From contig DAOUWE010000001.1 of NCBI GenBank assembly GCA_030667285.1, positions 1 through 30,335 of the forward strand: a DNA stretch of 30,335 bases. Reading direction: 5' to 3'. Of this stretch, positions 1-9,226 are shown piece by piece. The notes beneath the pieces were generated by a model. The model was not told where the DNA came from. It did not search any database and worked only from the letters and a program-made list of their open reading frames with translations. The DNA is from Candidatus Shapirobacteria bacterium (lineage in GTDB: Bacteria > Patescibacteriota > Microgenomatia > UBA12405 > JAUWLS01). Both the position numbers and the translations under genes were made by a program. Position 1 is the stretch's first letter. Each line of letters begins with the position of its first letter.

Positions 1-795
1 AAAAATAACAAAAACATCTTTTCCCATTTCCATTAATCTTTTCGCCCTCTCGATCCCCATTTCCGCCGCCCTGGTTTGTTCCTCCGGCCTTTCGTCAAAA
101 TTAGAAGCTACAACTTCTCCCTTTATCGATCGCCTTATGTCCGTCACTTCTTCCGGTCTCTCTCCCACCAAAATCGCCATCAAATGAACTTTTGGAAAAT
201 TCTCCGCTACCCCTTGCGCAATTTCCTTCAAAAGCCATGTTTTTCCTGCTTTTGGAGGAGATACAATCATTCCCCTCTGGCCAAAACCAATCGGTGCTAA
301 AAGATCAATAATTCTATTCGCCACTAAACCTTTCTTAGTTTCTAATTTCACCTGCTTCTCGGGATATATAGGAACCAATTCTCCAAATACGGGTCTCCTG
401 GACGCCGCCAGTGGATCAAGTCCATTTACCTTCTCTACCTTTAATAAACCAAAATACCTTTCATTTTCTCTAGGGGGTCTGGCTGGACCTTCTATTAAGT
501 CTCCTTTTCGCAACCGAAACCTTCGAACCTGTGAAGCCGATATATAAGCATCTCTTCTGGAAGGAACAAAATCCGGTCTCAAAAATCCATGCCCCTCAGA
601 AAAAACATCCAAAAAACCTTTAAAGGGAACTGCCGACACTTCTTCCCTTGTTCTTCTGTCCGCGCCCACCCCGGGAACAACTCTCTGACTCCTGGCTTGC
701 CCCACAACCGGAACCCTCTGGGGTACACTATCTTTTCTACCATCATCTACCGTCACCGCCTTAAAAGCTGAATCGCTTGTTTTATTCACTGCCAT
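1..795 (-). CDS. rho: Transcription termination factor Rho (N-terminal 265 residues; runs off the window start)
   Basis: Rho is the hexameric RNA-dependent ATPase that ends transcription of untranslated RNA. Reading minus from ATG at 795, the frame stays open to base 1, so the C-terminus lies outside the window. Residues about 57-75 (GFLDVFSEGHGFLRP) match the RNA-binding cold-shock-like domain. The P-loop SPPKAGKT is at about 179-186, followed by the Rho-typical GERPEEVTDIRRS (about 211-223) and FDERPEEQTRAAE. The first 55 residues are basic and poorly conserved, as in many Rho proteins. A possible SD (AAAGG) sits nine bases before the start. The promoter at 870-898 implies a leader of roughly 68 bases, unlike the leaderless-looking genes here. 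A 10-codon reading frame (818-786, ATG to TGA) overlaps the rho start and could be a leader peptide. Identification is firm; only the end is missing. Confidence 0.95.
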   Translation of the reverse strand, partial: MAVNKTSDSAFKAVTVDDGRKDSVPQRVPVVGQARSQRVVPGVGADRRTREEVSAVPFKGFLDVFSEGHGFLRPDFVPSRRDAYISASQVRRFRLRKGDLIEGPARPPRENERYFGLLKVEKVNGLDPLAASRRPVFGELVPIYPEKQVKLETKKGLVANRIIDLLAPIGFGQRGMIVSPPKAGKTWLLKEIAQGVAENFPKVHLMAILVGERPEEVTDIRRSIKGEVVASNFDERPEEQTRAAEMGIERAKRLMEMGKDVFVIF

Positions 796-869
796 TTTTG
801 TCTACCTTTCAAAAACATGATAACTAATAGTCCGCTCAAAACCTTATTGGGAAACTCAAATCTGCTCCT

Positions 870-898
870 ATTAAACCAAAAACCTCTTCATCTGTCAA
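870..898 (-). promoter_or_regulatory. Sigma70-type promoter of rho
   Basis: On the minus strand TTGACA (898-893) is followed after exactly 17 bases by TTTAAT (875-870), preceded by TGG to give an extended -10. Transcription would start near 863, leaving a leader of roughly 68 bases before the rho ATG at 795. Confidence 0.7.
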
Positions 899-901
899 TC
901 T

Positions 902-913
902 TTCCCATGGGAA
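902..913. promoter_or_regulatory. 12-bp perfect palindrome upstream of the rho promoter
   Basis: TTCCCATGGGAA is a perfect palindrome whose edge lies four bases upstream of the rho -35 box. It could be an operator for a dimeric regulator. It could also be chance, since a single copy is the only evidence. Confidence 0.3.
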
Positions 914-925
914 GACCCCCCTTCC

Positions 926-1096
926 CTACTTCTTTTTATCTCCCCGAGACCCTTCTTCTTTAGATTCCTTTTTAATCCAGTCAATCATTTCCAAAAGCTC
1001 CGAAAAGTCTTTCATTGAACGAATCACATCTTCGTGCATGGTCACCACCAATTTCCCGTCACTATCCTTAGAAAAACTTAAAATTGTTGTTGTCAT
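926..1096 (-). CDS. Small hypothetical protein, 56 aa
   Basis: ATG at 1096 to TAG at 926. The product starts MTTTILSFSKDSDGKLVVTM and continues with an acidic, amphipathic helix-like middle (SMKDFSELLEMIDWIKKE) and a lysine-rich tail. It has no signal peptide or membrane segment and resembles no family I recognise. The regular hydrophobic spacing (FxxLLxMIxWI) suggests a real folded mini-protein or a coiled-coil partner. It lies upstream of rho in the same direction with 130 bases between, but rho has its own promoter in that gap. No SD is visible; a TTGACA occurs at 1128-1123, but no convincing -10 follows at the right spacing. Confidence 0.5.
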   Translation of the reverse strand: MTTTILSFSKDSDGKLVVTMHEDVIRSMKDFSELLEMIDWIKKESKEEGSRGDKKK

Positions 1097-1288
1097 TTTT
1101 GTTTATTTATTTAATAGATTCTTGTCAATATGGAGAATAAGAATCTTTCAATTAGTAGGCCTGCCCCTCCTACCAACCAAAGTCTAATTCCTACTCTCCA
1201 TACTACCAAGAATCAATTCAAATCTACCCCATTTTACCAAAAATCCATCTTGACAACTACTATTAAACTAAGCTATTTTTATCCAAGG

Positions 1289-1339
1289 AAACATTATTAT
1301 TCGTGTTCTACTCGCTTTTGAATATCGGTAATAATGTTT
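1289..1339. repeat. 11-bp inverted repeat with 29-base loop
   Basis: AAACATTATTA at 1289-1299 is the exact reverse complement of TAATAATGTTT at 1329-1339, in otherwise empty sequence. It could be a stem of a small structured RNA or a protein-binding site. No T-tract follows closely, so it is not an ordinary terminator. Confidence 0.4.
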
Positions 1340-1440
1340 TCTTTTCTTTGTCCACTAAAACTATGATAGTCAAAGATCCAGCTCTGCAGGATTATCTACC
1401 ACCCCTTTTTACCAATAACTAATAAATTCTTAAAGTTCTC

Positions 1441-1566
1441 CTAAAGACTCATTACCACTAGCCTTCCCCCCAACCTCGTCATTTCCTTAATTTGCCGGCC
1501 ACCCCAATCCCTGCTTTTCTTCTTCTTCCTAAAAATCCCCCTCAAAAACCTAATTACTTTCTTCAT
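1441..1566 (-). CDS. Possible small basic protein, 41 aa
   Basis: ATG at 1566 to TAG at 1441. The product begins MKKVIRFLRGIFRKKKKS and is strongly basic, with about a third Lys or Arg. No family is recognised. The main support is the consensus-like promoter immediately upstream (1574-1602), whose predicted start point falls at the ATG and would give a leaderless mRNA. Equally, that promoter could drive a small non-coding RNA and the frame be accidental. Confidence 0.3.
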   Translation of the reverse strand: MKKVIRFLRGIFRKKKKSRDWGGRQIKEMTRLGGRLVVMSL

Positions 1567-1573
1567 TGATAAA

Positions 1574-1602
1574 ACCCTACCACCCTCCGCCTTTCTTGTC
1601 AA
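1574..1602 (-). promoter_or_regulatory. Sigma70-like promoter ahead of the 41-codon frame
   Basis: TTGACA (1602-1597), 17 bases, then TAGGGT (1579-1574) on the minus strand. The -10 ends seven bases before the ATG at 1566, so any message would be leaderless. Confidence 0.5.
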
Positions 1603-1753
1603 AGCCCATAATGAAAAAAAGCAAAAAAACTCCGTAACCGATAACTTTATTTATTATAAATTCTAGCCTCAAAAAACACTTATAAACACCAACCTTAACT
1701 CCATGTGGAAAACAAACAAATCATCTTTTTGAGAAACCCCCTCTCCTCTCTTG

Positions 1754-1759
1754 TACAAT
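1754..1759 (+). promoter_or_regulatory. Putative -10 box of the glycosyltransferase gene
   Basis: TACAAT ends 11 bases before the ATG at 1771. The implied 5' leader is only about four bases, and no SD is present. The -35 is unclear. Confidence 0.45.
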
Positions 1760-1770
1760 CAAACTAACAA

Positions 1771-2949
1771 ATGAAGCGATTCTTCAAGAAACACCAAACC
1801 CTGATACTCATCATTCTTTTAGCTTTATTTATCAGGCTATTCTTTTTCTATATTCTTCTTGACCTTCCCCTCTTCGACGACACAAATGCCTATACAGACC
1901 TTGCCCTAAACATATCAAACAAACTCACTTACCAAAATTTTGAAGGCTTTGCTTATCGCCCCCCCGTCTATCCATTTTTCCTTTCCTTCTTCTTTTTCCT
2001 TTCTTCAAACATTCACTTCATCAAACTTGCCCAAATCTTAATCTCTCTTCTTTCCATTCCCCTCACCTTTCTCTTGGCTCAAAAAATATTTAAAAATCGA
2101 AACACATCCTATTTTTCTGCATTTCTAGTTGCCCTGTCTCCCAACCTCTCTTTTTATCCCAATCTCTTAATGTCCGAAACCCTCTTTGCTTTCCTTCTCC
2201 TTCTCTCTCTCTACCTCTCTCAAACCAACCTTAATCTCCTCTCTTCTTTTTCTTGGGCCATAACTACCCTCACCCGCCCTATCACTCTCCTTTTTTATCC
2301 TCTACAGCTCTTCTTAAAACACCGCCATTCTAAAACAATCATTATTTCTCTCCTCATTTTTTTCTCTACTCTTTCCGTCTGGACCCTAAGAAATTATCTA
2401 CTTTTCAAAAAACCCATCCTTTTCACTACCAACTCCGGGCTCAATCTTTTAATCGGCAACCACGAAAACGCCACCGGGGGCTATGTCTATCCCCTTCAAT
2501 ACCACCAGCAATTAGAAAAACTGCCCGAAATAGAAAAAAATGACAAAGCCACCCGGCTAGCCACGAACTACATCAAAAAAAACCCCAAAAAAACTCTCCT
2601 CACTGTCTTTAAAAAACCCCTTTATCTTATTTCTCCTTTTACTGACATTTCCACTGGCCTCTTTGCCCACAAAAATCACCTTCCACCTAATTTCTCGAAC
2701 TTCATTATCAAACCCGTTGTTTATCTTCAAATACTCCACTGGCTTTCTGTTCTCATCCTCTCTCTCCCCTTCTTTCTGCCCCCCAAACTCAAAAAGCCCA
2801 ACTTGCTAGTTATTTTTGTTTTAACATATACTCTCTCCCTTCTGCCCTTTTTTGCCTTTTCTCGTTTTCAAGTTCCCCTCATCCCCCTTTTCTCCATCCT
2901 CGCCGCCCGTACCCTCACCGGTCTTTTCCAAAAAACTAAAGCCTCTTAA
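1771..2949 (+). CDS. Multi-pass membrane glycosyltransferase, GT39/PMT-like (GT-C fold), 392 aa
   Basis: The protein is very hydrophobic with about ten predicted membrane helices, starting with one at residues 10-30. Between helices 1 and 2 lie an acidic pair (D36, D37) and an AYRPPVYP motif at about 61-68. Both are typical of dolichyl-phosphate-mannose transferase/ArnT-type GT-C enzymes, which transfer a sugar from a polyprenyl-phosphate donor to proteins or lipids on the outer membrane face. A soluble loop near 225-290 precedes the last helices. Length is short of the usual 450-550 residues but comparable to small bacterial members. The acceptor is unknown. It is a single-gene unit whose 3' end overlaps the convergent radA by 14 bases. 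Family assignment rests on motifs and topology, not a search. Confidence 0.75.
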   Translation: MKRFFKKHQTLILIILLALFIRLFFFYILLDLPLFDDTNAYTDLALNISNKLTYQNFEGFAYRPPVYPFFLSFFFFLSSNIHFIKLAQILISLLSIPLTFLLAQKIFKNRNTSYFSAFLVALSPNLSFYPNLLMSETLFAFLLLLSLYLSQTNLNLLSSFSWAITTLTRPITLLFYPLQLFLKHRHSKTIIISLLIFFSTLSVWTLRNYLLFKKPILFTTNSGLNLLIGNHENATGGYVYPLQYHQQLEKLPEIEKNDKATRLATNYIKKNPKKTLLTVFKKPLYLISPFTDISTGLFAHKNHLPPNFSNFIIKPVVYLQILHWLSVLILSLPFFLPPKLKKPNLLVIFVLTYTLSLLPFFAFSRFQVPLIPLFSILAARTLTGLFQKTKAS

Positions 2950-4243
2950 TCTCTCCTGCTTTTTTGATTCTTACCAAACTTTTTCCAAACACCTTACACT
3001 CTTTCTCTCTTCTATCCACCCCTCTAACCTTTCTCACCCCGCCCAACAAGCTTACTTCCCCCACAAAAACATTCTTTTCAAAAAAAGCCTTATTCTTATA
3101 CGATGACCACAAAGCCGCTATCACTGCTAAGTCGGCTCCCGTATCTTGAATCTTTAATCCTCCCGCCACAGATAAATAAACGTCATATTTATAAAGAGGC
3201 ATACCTAAAACTTTTTGTCCCACTGCTGTCAAAAGCTGTCCCCTAGAAAAAGAAATTCCGGCAAAAACTCTTTTTGGTACTGGCGAAAAACTCTCTGTTA
3301 CCAATGCTTGAATCTCCACCATCATCGCTCTTCCTCCTTCCAAAACCACTGTTAGCGCTGATCCCACTTTGCTTTCTCCTTCTTCCACAAAGTTCAACTC
3401 TTCTCCTCTTACTTCCAAAAGGCCTTTGTCCGTCATTTTAAAAATACCAACTTCATCTGTTGATCCGAATCTGTTTTTTACTGATCTTAATATCCGGAAA
3501 TCACCATTCTTCTCTCCTTCAAAATACAAAACCACATCTACCATATGTTCTAAAAGCTTTGGTCCGGCAATTTCTCCGCCTTTGTTTACATGTCACACTA
3601 TAAAAACTGTCACTCCTAGTCTTTTAGCCATCTCCACTAATCGAAAAGTACACTCTCTAATCTGGGCCACACTTCCTGCTCCACTTGCCACATCTTCGCT
3701 ATTCATCACTTGGATCGAATCTACCACCACCACTCCCGGTATCTTTTTCTCATCAGAATTCACCCGAGATTCCAATTCTCCTACCACCTCTTCTACTCTG
3801 TTTGTGGGCAATACTTCAAACATTTTTGAATCTAATCCCAACCTGTCCACTCGTATTCTTATCTGCTCCGGAGACTCCTCTCCTCCCACATACAGCCCTC
3901 CTATCTTTCCCACTAACTGCGTCAACAAGGTGCTCTTTCCAATTCCCGGCTCCCCAGCGAAAAGCGTCACCGAACCCGGAACAATTCCTTTACCCAACAC
4001 ATTGTCAAGCTCCCCTATCTTCGTTTTAATTCTTTTTGATAAATCACCCACTTTTTTCACCTTGGACAATTTAACCACCTCTGCTCTAGGAAAACTCTGC
4101 CTCTTCTTTCCACCACCTCTAAAAATTTTTCCCACCTCATTTAAGCTATTCCACTCCCCACATCCGGAACACTGTCCTTGCCATTTAGAAAACTCGTTCC
4201 CGCAAGACGAACAAACAAAAACACTACCATCTTTTTTCCCCAT
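2936..4243 (-). pseudogene. radA: DNA repair protein RadA with one in-frame TGA (435 codons otherwise intact)
   Basis: RadA is a RecA-like ATPase that helps branch migration and processing of recombination intermediates. ATG is at 4243, five bases after an extended -10. Visible parts in order: C4 zinc finger (C11, C14, C25, C28), Walker A GEPGIGKST (97-105), Walker B VVVDSIQ, KNRFG (about 256-260), and a complete Lon-protease-like C-terminal domain ending at TAG (2938-2936). Codon 217 (3595-3593) is TGA where the family has the Gly of the GHVTK motif; the sequence reads VTVFIV, stop, HVNKGGEIAGPKLLEH. A single change from GGA would explain it, and the frame is unbroken on both sides. Options are a recent nonsense mutation, a sequence error, UGA readthrough, or two separate polypeptides (ATG at 3544). 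Genome-wide UGA-Gly recoding is unlikely. The family call is certain; functionality is not. Confidence 0.9.
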
Positions 4244-4248
4244 CCCTT

Positions 4249-4257
4249 ATTTTATCA
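4249..4257 (-). promoter_or_regulatory. Extended -10 promoter of radA
   Basis: TGATAAAAT on the minus strand ends five bases before the radA ATG (4243), giving a leaderless message. It follows directly after the rpsA terminator. Confidence 0.65.
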
Positions 4258-4273
4258 GCTAAAACCATCCACC

Positions 4274-4298
4274 AAAAACCCCCGCTCTCACGGGGGCC
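4274..4298 (-). terminator. Intrinsic terminator of rpsA
   Basis: On the minus strand CCCCCG, loop TGAGAG, CGGGGG (stem arms 4296-4291 and 4284-4279), then five T. It begins about 20 bases after the rpsA stop. It shares the GTGAGAGC loop and closing pair with the hairpin at 9055-9081. Confidence 0.85.
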
Positions 4299-4319
4299 TT
4301 GAATTACTTCTCTCTTGTT

Positions 4320-5486
4320 CTATTTATACATCACTTTCTTCTTACTATCCACTATTCCCAAAGAAATTTTTCTTCTGTCCACATCCATAGTCTCTACATA
4401 AACCTTTACCTTATCTCCTATATTCAACTTTTCTCCTCCTGCTAATTTAGAAATATGGATCAACCCTTCCACACCGGCTTCCAATCTAACCAATGCCCCG
4501 AAATTAGCCAGTTTTACTACTTCTCCGTCATATTCAGCATCTTTACTATATTTCTTATCTATCCCTTTCCATGGATCAGGCAATAATCTCTTAACCGAAA
4601 ACTGCAACCTTCCACCTTCTTTATTGATAAGCTGAACTTTGATTTTGTCTCTAATCTTAAAAAATCTTGAAACCTGGTCCACCTTCTCCCAAGATATTTC
4701 CGAAATATGCACTAGTCCTTCCAGTATTATCTTTCCCAGCTCAATCTTCACAAACAAACCAAACGGTTCCACTCGTACCACCTCTGCATCAAAGTTCTTC
4801 CCGATCTTCAATTCTTCTGCCGCTTTTTCTTCATTTTTTACAGTTTCCGGCTCCGAAACCAGTCTTTCGGAAAATACCAGTCTATTTTTAGCACTATCCA
4901 CTTCCAAAATCTTGCATTTAATCTTTTTTCCCACCATTTTTTCCGGATTCTGATCATATTTATCCCCGATTTGAGATCCCGGTATAAAACCAAAAAAACC
5001 AAAAGGTGCTACTACTACCGCTCCTCCCCTATTTTCTTCTCGAGCATAAACCAAAACATCTGAGTCATTTTTCATCTTTTCTTCAAAAAAATCCCACCCA
5101 AAACCGGAAGCTGCTCCTCGCAAAGAGACCAAAATTTGACCCTTGTCATCTTCTAAACTCCTCACTTGCACTTCGACTTCATCCCCCAAACTCAAACCGG
5201 TTATATAGTCTCTCACTGCCAAAAACTCTCTCCCCATCACCACCGCATCAGTTTTCCCCCCAATATCCATATAAGCTAGCTTATTAGAAATCGAAGTCAA
5301 ACTACCCTTCACCATCTGTCCCTTTTTAAAACCAATCAATTCATGTCCCGTCGCCTCCAACAGCTCATCCATTGTTCGAGCCTTTTCAGCTTTTATTTTA
5401 CTTACTTTCTTAACTTTCTTCTCCACCACCTTCTCGCTCTTTTTCTTTACTACTTTCTTTTCTTTCTTTGCTTTTTTTATTGCCAT
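4320..5486 (-). CDS. rpsA: 30S ribosomal protein S1 (four S1 domains), 388 aa
   Basis: S1 binds mRNA on the small ribosomal subunit and helps start translation. After a lysine-rich tail (residues 1-35, charged and probably disordered) come four OB-fold S1 repeats at about 55-120, 135-205, 220-295 and 308-380. Typical strings are GLVHISEIS in repeat 3 and FGALVRLEAGVEGLIHIS in repeat 4. Four repeats match the shorter S1 of many non-proteobacterial lineages rather than the six of E. coli. The gene follows the 5S gene on the same strand, with three hairpins between. Start ATG at 5486 is chosen because the coding pattern begins there. An AAGGAG lies about 30 bases upstream, separated from the ATG by a terminator-like hairpin (5491-5516). 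A strong terminator follows the gene. Confidence 0.9.
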   Translation of the reverse strand: MAIKKAKKEKKVVKKKSEKVVEKKVKKVSKIKAEKARTMDELLEATGHELIGFKKGQMVKGSLTSISNKLAYMDIGGKTDAVVMGREFLAVRDYITGLSLGDEVEVQVRSLEDDKGQILVSLRGAASGFGWDFFEEKMKNDSDVLVYAREENRGGAVVVAPFGFFGFIPGSQIGDKYDQNPEKMVGKKIKCKILEVDSAKNRLVFSERLVSEPETVKNEEKAAEELKIGKNFDAEVVRVEPFGLFVKIELGKIILEGLVHISEISWEKVDQVSRFFKIRDKIKVQLINKEGGRLQFSVKRLLPDPWKGIDKKYSKDAEYDGEVVKLANFGALVRLEAGVEGLIHISKLAGGEKLNIGDKVKVYVETMDVDRRKISLGIVDSKKKVMYK

Positions 5487-5490
5487 TTTA

Positions 5491-5516
5491 TAAAAAATCC
5501 CCGTTTATCGGGGATT
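5491..5516 (-). terminator. Terminator-like hairpin between the rRNA operon and rpsA
   Basis: Minus strand: AATCCCCG, loop ATAAA, CGGGGATT, followed by a T-run. The stem arms are 5516-5509 and 5503-5496. It probably ends the 23S-5S transcript. It stands only five bases before the rpsA ATG, and an AAGGAG lies just before its 5' arm, so it may also control rpsA. Confidence 0.75.
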
Positions 5517-5523
5517 ACTCCTT

Positions 5524-5577
5524 ACAAGTGTCAAAGCACTTGTCGATAAACTTATAATTCCGCCCCACTTTGGTGGG
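5524..5577 (-). other. Two further hairpins downstream of 5S
   Basis: ACAAGTG / CACTTGT (5524-5530 with 5537-5543) and CCCAC / GTGGG (5564-5568 with 5573-5577) form stable short hairpins between 5S and the terminator. They probably protect or process the 5S 3' end. On the minus strand, TTGACA (5534-5529) lies in the loop and 3' arm of the first hairpin, but no good -10 follows. Confidence 0.5.
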
Positions 5578-5595
5578 ATCACTTTAATTTCTTTA

Positions 5596-5714
5596 TTCTA
5601 GCCACTGCCTATCTTCATCCTCGGCTTGTGCCGGGACTATTGTCAGTGCTGACCCGTTTCACGACTCTGTTCGAAATGGAAAGAGGTGGTTCCGAATCGC
5701 CAAAGTGACCAGAA
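5596..5714 (-). rRNA. rrf: 5S ribosomal RNA
   Basis: About 119 nt downstream of 23S on the same strand. The ends pair as helix I (TTCTGGTCACT with AGTGGCTAGAA). Internal conserved blocks are present: ACCACCTC, TTCGAACAGAG and GTGAAACGGG. Ends are set by the helix and may be off by a few bases. Confidence 0.9.
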
Positions 5715-5730
5715 CAAAAAAATTAAATCC

Positions 5731-8842
<3,112 letters not shown>

Positions 8843-8899
8843 ACTATACTACTTAAATTAAATTTAAAATTTAATTGAGATTTGGGTTAATTTTTAAAG

Positions 8900-8936
8900 T
8901 TCAATTCCGCTTAGCGGAATGCTCCGAACCACTCGG
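8900..8936 (-). other. Spacer hairpins between tRNA-Ala and 23S
   Basis: ATTCCGC/GCGGAAT (about 8903-8919) and TCCGA/TCGGA (about 8923-8936) form two small hairpins in the transcribed spacer. They are probably processing signals. An AT-rich palindrome (about 8856-8876) follows toward 23S. Confidence 0.4.
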
Positions 8937-8943
8937 AACTTTG

Positions 8944-9017
8944 TGGACCTGGGGAGAGTCGAACTCCCGACCTCCTCGTTGCAAACGAGGCGCTCTAACC
9001 AACTAAGCCACAGGCCC
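8944..9017 (-). tRNA. tRNA-Ala (anticodon TGC)
   Basis: A 74-nt cloverleaf. The acceptor stem GGGCCTG/CAGGTCC includes G3:U70, the alanine identity pair. The anticodon stem-loop is CCTCG-TTTGCAA-CGAGG, and the T-loop is TTCGACT. CCA is not encoded. It sits upstream of 23S in the same transcript, as in the usual 16S-23S spacer, but without 16S or tRNA-Ile before it. Confidence 0.96.
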
Positions 9018-9054
9018 TTCTTTTGCCTATCCCTAGGTAGGTCCAAATTTTCAA

Positions 9055-9081
9055 CAAAAAAACCGAAGCTCTCACTTCGGT
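9055..9081 (-). terminator. Terminator-like hairpin in the rRNA leader
   Basis: Minus strand: ACCGAAG, loop TGAGAG, CTTCGGT, then seven T in total. It lies between the strong promoter at 9193-9221 and tRNA-Ala. It would therefore stop rRNA transcription unless antitermination occurs, or it serves the upstream GH18-like gene. The loop GTGAGAGC is the same as in the rpsA terminator. Confidence 0.75.
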
Positions 9082-9192
9082 CCCAAAAACACACCACTCC
9101 CTATTTAAAACACGTCTTTCTTAAAAAATTTCTTTCTCATTTACTTTCTTTGTTTTGGGCCGAAAAAAGCTTATAGCTAATTCGTGCTTCAC

Positions 9193-9221
9193 ATTATATT
9201 TCAACCACCCTCTTTCGTCAA
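9193..9221 (-). promoter_or_regulatory. Strong promoter of the tRNA-Ala-23S-5S operon
   Basis: TTGACG (9221-9216), 17 bases, TATAAT (9198-9193) on the minus strand; this is the closest match to the sigma70 consensus in the window. The start point is expected near 9186, giving a leader of about 170 bases before tRNA-Ala. It begins five bases after the stop of the GH18-like gene. Confidence 0.75.
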
Positions 9222-9226
9222 CCCTA

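Larger units (their letters stand above)
1097..1770. other. Sparse intergenic region between the 56-aa gene and the glycosyltransferase
   Basis: About 670 bases with no recognisable protein family or known RNA. It holds one possible 41-codon gene with a promoter (1441-1602, minus), an 11-bp inverted repeat (1289-1339), a plus-strand TTGACA (near 1249) with TATTTT 18 bases on, and the short promoter of the downstream gene. The other reading frames are short and low-complexity. Confidence 0.5.

Noticed and set aside
1130..1321. 63-residue plus-strand frame in the intergenic region
   Set aside because: Low-complexity Thr/Pro/Ser/Lys composition, no promoter or RBS at its start, and it runs into the inverted repeat.
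2936..3544. Separate gene beginning at ATG 3544 (202 residues)
   Set aside because: It is the C-terminal part of RadA in the same frame; the 16 codons before it also encode conserved RadA sequence, so a single interrupted radA is the better description.
3369..4262. 297-residue open frame on the plus strand opposite radA
   Set aside because: It is exactly antisense to radA, with Ser/Pro/Thr-rich low-complexity translation and no RBS or promoter; it arises from radA codon bias.
5506..5534. rpsA promoter from TTGACA at 5534-5529
   Set aside because: No acceptable -10 lies 16-18 bases downstream; the hexamer overlaps the loop and 3' arm of a hairpin and is probably chance.
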